Positions 1 through 7,039 of a stretch of DNA of 13,272 nt are shown piece by piece. Source of the stretch: Gammaproteobacteria bacterium (lineage in GTDB: Bacteria; Pseudomonadota; Gammaproteobacteria; UBA12402); contig JANQHY010000157.1 in NCBI GenBank assembly GCA_028282395.1, positions 1 to 13,272 on the forward strand, read 5' to 3'. The notes beneath the pieces were generated by a model. The model worked only from the letters and a program-made list of their open reading frames with translations. It did not search any database and was not told where the DNA came from. Each line of letters begins with the position of its first letter. Position 1 is the first letter of the stretch. The translations under genes were made by a program, and so were the position numbers.

Positions 1-1108
1 GAACATGTTCACGTGGACGCGATTTAACATCATCAGAGATGCCAGTATGGCGTAACCAGTGTACGGTTGCATCAAGCAGTGCCTCTGCCTCTTCGAGATG
101 ACCGGCAGTTTTAAGCTGTATCATTGCTTGATCAAAACAGGATTGGACAATTTCACGTAGATAAGTTGTGCTAGTAATAGGGCCATGACTACGCTGTTTG
201 GGCAGCAATGGTGTTTGATCGGCAGGGGAAGGGAGTGGTGATAGATTTAGGTATTGGCGCCAGCGCTTCAGTGCAGCTAGCATCGCATTGCTCACAGCAA
301 TTTGACGCTCTTTATTACCCTTACCGACAGTAATAAACCACCAATTTTCATCATGATCACGGTAGAAGTGGCACATCCGTGGTGTCCAGCGTGTTGAGGC
401 GGCCAGTTCAGAGATGCGTAGATACATTGCATATAACGCTGTAATAATAAATAGTGTGCGTTCATGTGTAACAGGATTATCCGTTGCCATCTGTTCAGCG
501 GCCTGGAGTAAATAGCGCCATTGACGTTCACTTAAGCGGCGAACTTTTGCGGTTGATTGCTGGCGGCGGATAAAACGATTTTTTTGCCGAATCTGTAGAA
601 TTGGATTGATTTCAAGATAGTTATCTTGGATAAGAAAATTGAAGAAGCTGCTTAGAATAGCAAATAGGTCTTTAATTGCCCCTTCTGATAACACATAATG
701 ATCGCGCTTAACCGTTTGTCCACGACGGTGCGCTGCTTTAGAGAGGTGCGCAACAAAGGGACGCCATGCAGGATTCACTAGCCGTTGCCCCTGCTGGGAA
801 AGAAAACGCGGTACTTTTTTAATGCCAATCCATGAGGTCGGTGGAGCCTGACAAAAAGCAATATAAGCTTCAATCTCTTTACGGCGTAGTTGATGCAATG
901 ATTTATGAGCAATATGGTTGCACCATTGCAGTAGTCGTTCAATCTCGCGCCGATAGGCGTTAAATGTTGCCTGACTGCCGCGATAGCTGCGAAGAAAATC
1001 GATTGCAGCACGATAATCTTCTGAATTAATAGCGTGATCGCAGGGGTTGTCATCGAGATAATCAAGACTATCAAAGAGCGGTTTGGGTAATGGTGGTGTT
1101 GAACTCAT
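1..1108 (-). CDS. Tyrosine recombinase / phage-type integrase, C-terminus cut by the window edge
   Basis: The frame is open from ATG at 1108 to base 1, giving 369 residues and no stop. Residues ~30-85 look like the N-terminal SAM-like DNA-binding domain and ~190 onward is the catalytic domain. Visible catalytic residues are Arg231 in Y-L-R-I-S-E-L, Lys263 in G-K-G-N-K-E-R, and His350/Arg353 in H-W-L-R-H-T-G. The nucleophilic Tyr and the last His/Trp box would lie beyond the edge. A stretch of ~60 residues between the domains makes it longer than XerC/XerD (~300 aa), so it is a XerC/D-like integrase rather than a dimer-resolving Xer. The H-W-L-R-H-T-G-I-S-D-D and R-P-R-E-H-V wording is, from memory, typical of a family of longer chromosomal and plasmid integrases. 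It is divergent from hldD. No att site, phage gene or cargo can be tied to it here. A purine-rich GGATAGAG lies just upstream of the ATG. Confidence 0.85.
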   Translation of the reverse strand, partial: MSSTPPLPKPLFDSLDYLDDNPCDHAINSEDYRAAIDFLRSYRGSQATFNAYRREIERLLQWCNHIAHKSLHQLRRKEIEAYIAFCQAPPTSWIGIKKVPRFLSQQGQRLVNPAWRPFVAHLSKAAHRRGQTVKRDHYVLSEGAIKDLFAILSSFFNFLIQDNYLEINPILQIRQKNRFIRRQQSTAKVRRLSERQWRYLLQAAEQMATDNPVTHERTLFIITALYAMYLRISELAASTRWTPRMCHFYRDHDENWWFITVGKGNKERQIAVSNAMLAALKRWRQYLNLSPLPSPADQTPLLPKQRSHGPITSTTYLREIVQSCFDQAMIQLKTAGHLEEAEALLDATVHWLRHTGISDDVKSRPREHV

Positions 1109-1173
1109 AATCTCTATCCAATTTTAAGAGTTTGGCTTCCCATAGGGTAGTCGAAACGCAGTACTTTTGTCTA

Positions 1174-1186
1174 GCACTAATAGTGC
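1174..1186. promoter_or_regulatory. Palindrome GCACTA-A-TAGTGC in the divergent intergenic region
   Basis: Perfect 6-bp arms around a single central base lie between the divergent integrase and hldD starts. The position and symmetry fit a small operator for either gene. No regulator is identified and this could be chance. Confidence 0.25.
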
Positions 1187-1197
1187 ATGATTAATAG

Positions 1198-1226
1198 TTA
1201 ACATTGCTCGCAGTAGACGGTTTGAT
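1198..1226 (+). promoter_or_regulatory. Candidate sigma70 promoter for hldD-gmk
   Basis: TTAACA (1198-1203) and TTTGAT (1221-1226) are 17 bp apart, with 5/6 and 4/6 consensus matches. This would give an untranslated leader of about 75 bases before the hldD ATG. It is the best pair I see in 1109-1309, but it is not strong. Confidence 0.3.
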
Positions 1227-1309
1227 CAGCATGATAAGAATTGGGATCATTGCAGCTATGCTGTTCTTGTGCCACAATTAGAGGCAAGTATAGATGGAGA
1301 GATGGTGAG

Positions 1310-2254
1310 ATGATTATTGTGACAGGAGGTGCCGGTTTTATCGGTAGTCGGTTGGTTAAGGCACTTGAAGCTCGCGGTGAAAGGGTAGTGATTGTTGATG
1401 AGTTAGAAATCGGTCGGCAGTTTACGAATATTGTTGACTGCAATCCCTATGATTATATTGATAGCGGTGATCTTGGTCGTTACTTGACAAATAGTGAAGA
1501 GGGTTTTGATATCGAAGAGATTAAAGCGATTTTTCACCAAGGGGCCTGTGTCGATACTACAGAGTGGGATGGCCAATATATGCTCGACAGTAATTATGAA
1601 TATTCGAAACAGCTACTGCACTTCTGCCTGAAACATAAAATTCCCTTTTACTATGCCTCGAGTGCTGCGGTATATGGTGGCGGCACAGTTTTCAAAGAGG
1701 AGCGCCAGTATGAGCGCCCACTTAATGTTTACGGCTATTCTAAATGGTTATTTGATAACTACATTAGGCAGAGAATGGATAAATTTGATAGTCAGGTCGT
1801 TGGATTGCGCTATTTTAATGTTTATGGCCCGGGTGAAGCGCATAAGGAAGAGATGGCTAGCGTTGCTTTTAAACATAATGAGCAGATCAAGCAACAAGAG
1901 TATGTTGAGCTTTTCTCTGGTAGTGACCAGTATGGTGATGGTGAACAGCTGCGTGATTTTGTCTATGTTGATGATGTTGTTAATGTCAACCTGTGGTTTT
2001 TTGATAATCGCCAGCACTCCGGTATTTTTAATGTTGGCACAGGACGAGCGCAGAGCTTTAATGAGTTGGCCCGCGCAGTCATTGATTGGCATGGTAAGGG
2101 AGAAATTCGTTATATTCCTTTTCCTGAAAAGTTAAAAGGGTATTATCAAAGTTTTACTGAGGCAGATATCAGTAAATTGCGCGCTATTGGCTATGATGCA
2201 GCATTTAAGACAGTAGAAGAAGGCGTTAAGCTATATTTAACAGAGATTAATTAA
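1310..2254 (+). CDS. hldD: ADP-L-glycero-D-manno-heptose-6-epimerase
   Basis: Cytoplasmic NADP-dependent epimerase that converts ADP-D-glycero-beta-D-manno-heptose to the L-glycero form. This is the last step in making the heptose donor for the LPS inner core. The 314 residues follow Escherichia coli HldD (310 aa) almost end to end. Seen directly: a Rossmann motif G6xxG9xxG12 at the very N-terminus (T-G-G-A-G-F-I-G), the T-T-E-W-D-G segment, Y-A-S-S-A-A-V-Y-G, the catalytic Tyr141-x3-Lys145 in [15 protein letters not shown] and D-F-V-Y-V-D-D-V. The ATG at 1310 is chosen because it has GGAGAG (1296-1301) eight bases upstream and yields the conserved M-I-I-V-T-G-G start. The frame opens further upstream to a TTG at 1241, but those residues have no counterpart in the family. 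gmk follows after 20 bases. Confidence 0.97.
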   Translation: MIIVTGGAGFIGSRLVKALEARGERVVIVDELEIGRQFTNIVDCNPYDYIDSGDLGRYLTNSEEGFDIEEIKAIFHQGACVDTTEWDGQYMLDSNYEYSKQLLHFCLKHKIPFYYASSAAVYGGGTVFKEERQYERPLNVYGYSKWLFDNYIRQRMDKFDSQVVGLRYFNVYGPGEAHKEEMASVAFKHNEQIKQQEYVELFSGSDQYGDGEQLRDFVYVDDVVNVNLWFFDNRQHSGIFNVGTGRAQSFNELARAVIDWHGKGEIRYIPFPEKLKGYYQSFTEADISKLRAIGYDAAFKTVEEGVKLYLTEIN

Positions 2255-2274
2255 TCAAATAGGAGCTATATTTC

Positions 2275-2895
2275 ATGTTGAATCCAACTAATCTTTTCGT
2301 TGTGTCTGCACCTTCTGGTGCCGGTAAAACCAGTTTAGTTGAGGCCTTGGTTAAAGATTTAGATCAATTTTGTTTGTCAGTTTCTCATACTACCCGCCCT
2401 AAGCGGCCGGGTGAAGTAGATGGGCAACATTATAACTTTCTCTCCTATGCACAGTTTCAGCAGTTAATTGCGGCAGGTGAGTTCTTGGAGTGTGCGGAAG
2501 TCCATGATCATTGGTATGGCACCTCAAAGCAGTGGGTAATGGACCGTCTGGCTGAAGATAAAAATGTTATTCTTGAGATTGATTGGCAAGGTGCTGCGAA
2601 GATACGTGAACAGATGCCTGATGCAGTGACAATTTTTATTTTACCGCCGTCAAGAAAAGTATTAATGGAGCGGTTGTTTAAGCGTGGGCAAGATAGTGAA
2701 GACGTGATTTTGCAACGTGCCGAAGCAGCAAGAGAGGAAGTCGCGCATAGCGATGAATTTGACTATATTATGGTGAATGATAAATTTAAAACAGCATTAG
2801 CCGAATTAAAAGCGATTGTTTTAGGTGAGCAGACATTATCACGAGCCGCACAGCTGGAACGCTTTAAGCCATTAATTTTTGAATTGATGAGATAG
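2275..2895 (+). CDS. gmk: Guanylate kinase
   Basis: Phosphorylates GMP or dGMP with ATP to GDP or dGDP, an essential step of guanine nucleotide supply. At 206 residues it matches the usual length (E. coli 207). The P-loop is S-A-P-S-G-A-G-K-T-S at 11-20. The GMP-binding region S-H-T-T-R-P-K-R-P-G-E is at 37-47, with W-Y-G-T-S at 80-84. The lid and core segment I-L-E-I-D-W-Q-G is at 99-106. AGGAG at 2261-2265 lies nine bases before the ATG. It is co-oriented with hldD and 20 bases downstream, so co-transcription is likely. The frequent gammaproteobacterial partners rpoZ and spoT do not follow; a convergent adhesin gene does. Confidence 0.97.
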   Translation: MLNPTNLFVVSAPSGAGKTSLVEALVKDLDQFCLSVSHTTRPKRPGEVDGQHYNFLSYAQFQQLIAAGEFLECAEVHDHWYGTSKQWVMDRLAEDKNVILEIDWQGAAKIREQMPDAVTIFILPPSRKVLMERLFKRGQDSEDVILQRAEAAREEVAHSDEFDYIMVNDKFKTALAELKAIVLGEQTLSRAAQLERFKPLIFELMR

Positions 2896-2907
2896 TTTTT
2901 TCTTTTT
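2870..2907 (+). terminator. gmk: Weak AT-rich terminator candidate after gmk
   Basis: CATTAATT (2870-2877) can pair with AATTGATG (2882-2889) over a TTTG loop, with one G-U pair. Six bases later comes the tract TTTTTTCTTTTT (2896-2907). The stem lies inside the last gmk codons and is AT-rich, so stability is doubtful. It is the only terminator-like structure between gmk and the convergent adhesin gene. Confidence 0.35.
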
Positions 2908-2997
2908 CACTTCATGGGTATTTTGCAGTGCCTTCTTACGTTGTCCTGCCTTAACCATCATCGATGCTGGATTGCTTCGGCGCTATGACTTCCTACA

Positions 2998-5900
2998 TCA
3001 CCAGTAGCCATAACATTCTATTGTCAGGTTTGATGCTTGACCATGCTCATCTGCCAAAGTAACAAGGTAGTAATTGGCATGTTGAGGCACAAAATTCATA
3101 TCCCAGTTATTTTCATAAGTAACTTGCACTTTAGTTGCAGTAATAATCGGTTGCCCTGTTATCATATAGAGGGTACTAAAATCAGGCTGGCCTGAGTAGC
3201 CACCACCCTTTTTGATGGGGGCTTTTAGCGCTGAATAGACATCCATGCCATTATTAGCAAGTGTATTACCTTTGCTCGGTGTTACTGTCACCGTATATTC
3301 CGCTGTACCACCATCACTTGGCGCAATCGGCCAAGGTTTGCTTGCCGGCCATCCCGCGGTATTGCCTACTACTGTGATAGTTGGTGGTGCGGTACTGTAG
3401 GTACTGATGACTACTCTTGGTGAATTAGGTGAGGGTTTGCTAAAGCCATAAGCATTCCTGGCAACAATCCAGGCGGTAACTGTTGTACCGTCTGTATTTG
3501 CCGGCGCCGTACCGCTAATCTCACCAGTGTTGTCGATCGTTAAACTATTGACCGAAGGATGGCACTCTTTTTCAACGTTACTATTACTGTTTGGACATAG
3601 CAGGTAGCCGCTAATTTTTGATGTCGGTGAACTAAAACTGCCGGGCTTGACGGTTAAATCAATTGAGCTACTTGGCTTAACAAGCCCTTTCGGTTGTGTC
3701 ACAACGTCAATGGTATCAGGTACTGGTCCAGTATGAATGACAACACGGGGACCATCATCAACTGGGGTGCCAAGGCCGTATTCATTGGCCGCAATCAGTT
3801 CATAGGTGGCTTGATGGGTTCCCTCTATCGTTGTTGCTGTGCCCTGGACCTCCAATTGACCCACCGTATCCAGTCCAACGGTTAAATTATCCACTGTATG
3901 ACCACACTGCTTGGTTTTTGCTGAACAGATTTGATAATCAGTAATGCCTGTTGACGGTGTAAAAGGAATGCCGCCAGAAAAGGTGACATCAACCTTGCTG
4001 CCCGCAGTGGTATAGACATCCTCTGGGAGCATTGCATTGCCATGTGGCGGTGTTCCGACATTGATAACCAACTGTGGAGACGCGGATCCCAACTGGCTGC
4101 TGCCAAAGGCATTACTGGCCAATACCCAGTCTGTCACACTGTGCGTAGGAGCGGTACCCGAGAAAGAGGCATGGCCAGCGCTGGTAGTGATAATGGTGAT
4201 GCCATCGAGGGTTTTTTGACATTGACTCGGGTCAGTTGCGCCTTGCGGACATAGTTTATAGGTGATTGCCTGTTCAGCCGGTGTTGGCCCAATGATAAAA
4301 CTCTCTGAATTGAGGGGCGACGCTCCTATGGCGCTAGAAGGCTGAACATAAATTTCTGTTTTCGCTTTGGTTGGATCAGGATTGTTCTGCGGAGCTTTTC
4401 CCGTTGTAATCGTGACGGATGGCCCGCCCTGTAGGCTACTCGAGCCGAAAGAGTTTTTCGCCAGAATCCAATCGGTCACACTTTTAGTCGGAGCATGACC
4501 GCTTATATAGGCATTACCTTCCTGATCAGCATGAATAGTTACGCCATTCAAAGTAGGTTGGCACTGCGTTGAATCAGTCTGGTTGGGACATAATTGATAA
4601 GTCACCGCTTTTTCCGCCGGTAGCGTGCCAATTGTGAAACTGCCTACTTTTAAGGGTTGTGTTGGGATTGACGAAGAGGGTAGAGAATAGATTAACGTAT
4701 TCACATCATGCCCTATTGGGGCATTGCCGCTTATGCCAACGATGACTTTGGGGCCACTCGCTGAAGGGGTGTTGTACCCATAGCGGTTATGTGCGACAAC
4801 CCAATAGGTTGAAACCCCAACTTCAGGAGAGGTGCCGCTAATTTGACCATCGCTGTTGATTGAGAGCGTATCCAGTGTGGCAGAACAATCCGCAGCGCTT
4901 TTTGCCTCTTCATGACACAGTTTATAATTATCTATCGGTGTTAATGAGCTAAAGCTCTTTGCATCTAATGGCCAATGGTCAATCGGCTTCCCTGGATAAA
5001 CGCTAATTCTGGTATTCACCGGGTTCCCTTGTGGCACAGTTGTCCCCATCAGAGTTAATTTCAGTGTTGCCTGGCCATGATCACCTTGACTGTTCATTTC
5101 AGTTATATAGAAACTGTCTGTACCAGAGAAGGGGGTAATGTCCCCACGAAGCGCGGCGGTTACCTTGATAGTATTTGCTGTTGCGCTAATGATATGAAAA
5201 GTGAGGTAATTGCTGAGTGGATTGCCCTGTGCATCTTTCGCCGCGTTTAACTGGTCTAATACCTCTGTTTCATCCAATGTGCCCTGATCGCTATCAATGG
5301 TAATCGTTCCCGATTTTGTCGGCTCGGCTTGTTTCAGTGTAGAGTTGAGAATATTGGGGTTCATGACCCAAGTGCCTTGATTGCTTAAGGTTATCATGAC
5401 AATATCACGTACTCGCACTGTGCGCTGATCTGCAATTGCCAACACTTGCGCCATCTTCACGGCCGGTTGATGGGCCCATACTATTAAATCCGTTTTGTTG
5501 CCGGTGGCCCCCAACGTCAGTCTGGCTGCATCCTTGCGTGTGCTGGCAATCACTGGCACATCTTGCCAGGTATAACGTAGTCGTAATGTAGTTTGACTAT
5601 CATTGGGGAGACCATCACCACCCATGTCACGGGCAAAAGCCAAACCAAAATTTAGATGTTTGCCTAGCCCCATGCCGGGAAGGTAATTCAGTCCAACTTC
5701 ATAATGCGCAAGGGGTACCTGGTCTCTGGCGAGCAGATGGATTAACAGCCGTCTCGTAATCAACTGATTCAGACTCACACTGCCGCCAACCCCGTGACTA
5801 TTATCGTTTTTTGTATTGTAATGGGTATTATAATCTACGCTACTGTAGTTGACTGATGTGCCGATTAACGTATAGTGCGTTGGCAAGAAATGTACCCCGG

Positions 5901-6537
5901 CACTGCCACTAAAGGCTATGCCGCCGGCAACTCGCCTATCATTGCGCCACTCGGCGCCATCCTTAAAATAGGTAATTGAGTCGAAATCTTTATTTTGTGC
6001 CTGGCTATAATAGCCATGAATATCAATATCATTAAGTAATTTTCGCGGCCGTAGAAACTTATAGGCAACACCATAGGCATTTTGGGCCACCCAGGTGGTT
6101 TTATCCTGGGTGGTAAAATTAAACTGCATTTTCTGCGCCAGATGGTCAATGCTTAGTTTGGCGAGTTGATTAATCCCGAATCGTGTTCCCCAAGTAAAAT
6201 TGACCCGGTACTGTTTTTCACCACCGTCTACTAAGATAGAGGCGGCATTATAGTGGCCAAGCAGGGTAGTATATTGTGCCTTGAGAATAGCGCCGTAAAG
6301 ATCACTATAGGTGATACTGAAATCTAATGGCCAATTCGCATTCCACTGTGTGCTATCTATTGTCAGCACGTTATTGTTGTCTACTTTAGCAGCCGGATCA
6401 AAAGGATAGGTAGCGTGATGGCTAGAGGGTTCCCAGCTGTCACCACTACTATTGCTCGCCCAGATCTCCGGGGTAAGCAGGCCAAGACATAAGGGAAATA
6501 AAAGAAATATAAGCTTTTTCATATTATTTTTTCGCAT
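2998..6537 (-). CDS. Large outer-membrane adhesin, inverse-autotransporter-like (intimin/invasin-type layout)
   Basis: Numbering starts at the ATG at 6537 (1179 aa). Residues 1-~28 form a signal peptide: K-K, a Leu/Phe/Pro-rich hydrophobic core, then W-A-S. Residues ~48-328 are rich in alternating aromatic and polar segments with many Gly and Asn turns, as in a beta-barrel, ending R-L-R-Y-T-W. A linker domain (~340-498) follows. Then come five Ig-like modules of ~95-108 residues, each with a cysteine pair (541/551, 650/659, 763/773, 871/878, 981/992), an I-S-G-T-A-P-like turn and a W-x-x-A-x-N-x-F/Y-G core. A distinct C-terminal domain (~1048-1179) ends in E-C-Y-G-Y-W. An N-terminal barrel with C-terminal Ig repeats is the intimin/invasin order, implying an exposed C-terminal tip that binds a host or surface ligand. 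I recognise the architecture, not a named protein, and see no LysM domain. The start is ambiguous: ATG 6522 (M-K-K-L-I-F) and TTG 6543 are also in frame, and none has an ideal ribosome site. Confidence 0.65.
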   Translation of the reverse strand: MRKNNMKKLIFLLFPLCLGLLTPEIWASNSSGDSWEPSSHHATYPFDPAAKVDNNNVLTIDSTQWNANWPLDFSITYSDLYGAILKAQYTTLLGHYNAASILVDGGEKQYRVNFTWGTRFGINQLAKLSIDHLAQKMQFNFTTQDKTTWVAQNAYGVAYKFLRPRKLLNDIDIHGYYSQAQNKDFDSITYFKDGAEWRNDRRVAGGIAFSGSAGVHFLPTHYTLIGTSVNYSSVDYNTHYNTKNDNSHGVGGSVSLNQLITRRLLIHLLARDQVPLAHYEVGLNYLPGMGLGKHLNFGLAFARDMGGDGLPNDSQTTLRLRYTWQDVPVIASTRKDAARLTLGATGNKTDLIVWAHQPAVKMAQVLAIADQRTVRVRDIVMITLSNQGTWVMNPNILNSTLKQAEPTKSGTITIDSDQGTLDETEVLDQLNAAKDAQGNPLSNYLTFHIISATANTIKVTAALRGDITPFSGTDSFYITEMNSQGDHGQATLKLTLMGTTVPQGNPVNTRISVYPGKPIDHWPLDAKSFSSLTPIDNYKLCHEEAKSAADCSATLDTLSINSDGQISGTSPEVGVSTYWVVAHNRYGYNTPSASGPKVIVGISGNAPIGHDVNTLIYSLPSSSIPTQPLKVGSFTIGTLPAEKAVTYQLCPNQTDSTQCQPTLNGVTIHADQEGNAYISGHAPTKSVTDWILAKNSFGSSSLQGGPSVTITTGKAPQNNPDPTKAKTEIYVQPSSAIGASPLNSESFIIGPTPAEQAITYKLCPQGATDPSQCQKTLDGITIITTSAGHASFSGTAPTHSVTDWVLASNAFGSSQLGSASPQLVINVGTPPHGNAMLPEDVYTTAGSKVDVTFSGGIPFTPSTGITDYQICSAKTKQCGHTVDNLTVGLDTVGQLEVQGTATTIEGTHQATYELIAANEYGLGTPVDDGPRVVIHTGPVPDTIDVVTQPKGLVKPSSSIDLTVKPGSFSSPTSKISGYLLCPNSNSNVEKECHPSVNSLTIDNTGEISGTAPANTDGTTVTAWIVARNAYGFSKPSPNSPRVVISTYSTAPPTITVVGNTAGWPASKPWPIAPSDGGTAEYTVTVTPSKGNTLANNGMDVYSALKAPIKKGGGYSGQPDFSTLYMITGQPIITATKVQVTYENNWDMNFVPQHANYYLVTLADEHGQASNLTIECYGYW
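3403..5019 (-). repeat. Five tandem Cys-pair Ig-like modules inside the adhesin gene
   Basis: Module spans, in gene order, are roughly 5019-4732, 4710-4390, 4365-4042, 4026-3730 and 3711-3403. Modules 2 and 3 are the closest pair: both have P-A-E-x-A-x-T-Y-x-L-C-P, T-L-x-G-x-T-I, S-V-T-D-W and F-G-S-S. The repeats are clear in protein but diverged in DNA, so the duplications are old. The S-G-T-A-P turn recalls the putative Ig domain families common in bacterial surface proteins. Confidence 0.75.
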
Positions 6538-6578
6538 GCTCAAATTTATAGATATCCCTTATTTTGCCGGGATGGATC

Positions 6579-6752
6579 TCATAAAATCTTTTCGCATCTT
6601 ACTACAGGCTTATTAAGTGCACAATAGTAAGCGCGGTTTTGTTGAATAGTTCCATTAGCTAAAACAGGGTAATCAAGTTTTGAGGCATTGGCTCCGTTGG
6701 CTGTATAAATAACATGAAAGGAGAATTTGCCAACAGTATCATAACATTTTTT
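6579..6752 (-). pseudogene. Start-less coding remnant upstream of the adhesin (possible frameshifted small secreted protein)
   Basis: One minus-strand frame stays open for 57 codons, from a TAG at 6753-6755 to a TGA at 6579-6581, with no ATG, GTG or TTG in it. The residues look protein-like: K-F-S-F-H-V-I-Y-T-A-N-G, then L-D-Y-P-V-L-A-N-G, ending R-A-Y-Y-C-A-L-N-K-P-V-V-R-C-E-K-I-L. A six-to-seven A run sits just before it. A one-base shift there would join it to another open stretch (L-N-Y-L-S-L-P-T-A-G-V-E-K), itself bounded upstream by a TGA. This suggests the decayed end of a small gene, perhaps secreted, given two cysteines and beta-rich composition. I do not recognise the family. A chance open frame of this length is possible. 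Confidence 0.35.
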
Positions 6753-6859
6753 CTACACCTGCAGTTGGCAAAGACAGATAATTAAGGTGTTGTTGAGCTG
6801 TTCATTTTATATGCTTGTTAAAAATTTTGTAGGCGATTAACTTTTATACAAGATGCGGC

Positions 6860-6876
6860 GGCAAAGCGCTTTTGCC
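6860..6876. repeat. Hairpin GGCAAA-GCGCT-TTTGCC in the adhesin/uhpC gap
   Basis: Six-base arms enclose a GCGCT loop; the inner AAAGCGCTTT is itself palindromic. A second pairing is possible between GCAAAGCGC (6861-6869) and GCGCGTTTGC (6887-6896). Nearby T runs are too far away for a normal terminator (T8 at 6905-6912), so this may be an operator or upstream element. Confidence 0.3.
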
Positions 6877-6892
6877 ACGAGAAATCGCGCGT

Positions 6893-6921
6893 TTGCAATC
6901 AATAATTTTTTTTAGTATGGT
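6893..6921 (+). promoter_or_regulatory. Distal promoter candidate ahead of the leader ORF
   Basis: TTGCAA (6893-6898) and TATGGT (6916-6921) are 17 bp apart. The pair would start transcription just before the GGAGGAG ribosome site at 6935-6941 and so include the tiny ORF at 6947-6973 in the uhpC mRNA. Confidence 0.35.
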
Positions 6922-6946
6922 ATAGCGTACTCGTGGAGGAGTGTCT

Positions 6947-6973
6947 ATGTCCGCCACTGCTTTAGGTTGGTAA
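6947..6973 (+). CDS. Possible 8-codon leader peptide upstream of uhpC
   Basis: ATG at 6947 encodes M-S-A-T-A-L-G-W and stops at TAA. It is preceded by GGAGGAG (6935-6941) five bases upstream, a stronger ribosome site than most genes here have. It ends about 65 bases before the transporter ATG. No classical attenuator stem with a U-run follows, so a regulatory role is only suggested by the ribosome site. Confidence 0.3.
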   Translation: MSATALGW

Positions 6974-6984
6974 AGTAACACTGA

Positions 6985-6997
6985 GTATATGATATAC
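6985..6997. promoter_or_regulatory. Operator-like palindrome GTATAT-G-ATATAC
   Basis: Perfect 6-bp arms around one base lie where the -35/spacer of the proximal uhpC promoter should be (TATAAT at 7005-7010). A protein bound here would block or replace the -35 contact. No regulator gene is adjacent. Confidence 0.35.
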
Positions 6998-7004
6998 CTT
7001 GCGT

Positions 7005-7010
7005 TATAAT
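7005..7010 (+). promoter_or_regulatory. Proximal uhpC promoter, perfect -10 TATAAT with poor -35
   Basis: TATAAT lies 29 bases before the ATG at 7040. The -35 position (CTGAGT or TGAGTA, 17-18 bp upstream) is poor, which suggests a regulated promoter. The short leader contains GTTGT-CTT-ACAAC (7015-7027), a small hairpin immediately before the AAGGAG ribosome site (7029-7034). Confidence 0.5.
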
Positions 7011-7039
7011 AGATGTTGTCTTACAACTAAGGAGAAGTT

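Noticed and set aside
292..1074. Short minus-strand frames at 292-531 and 778-1074 as separate genes
   Set aside because: They are out of frame with, and wholly inside, the uninterrupted integrase frame, whose translation carries the family motifs.
1241..1309. TTG at 1241 as the hldD start
   Set aside because: The 23 extra residues are Cys/Arg-rich and unlike the family; the ATG at 1310 has a good ribosome site and gives the conserved N-terminus.
6714..6785. Plus-strand 23-codon ORF beginning M-K-G-E-F in the adhesin/uhpC gap
   Set aside because: No ribosome site, no recognisable composition, and it is antisense to the better-looking remnant at 6579-6752.
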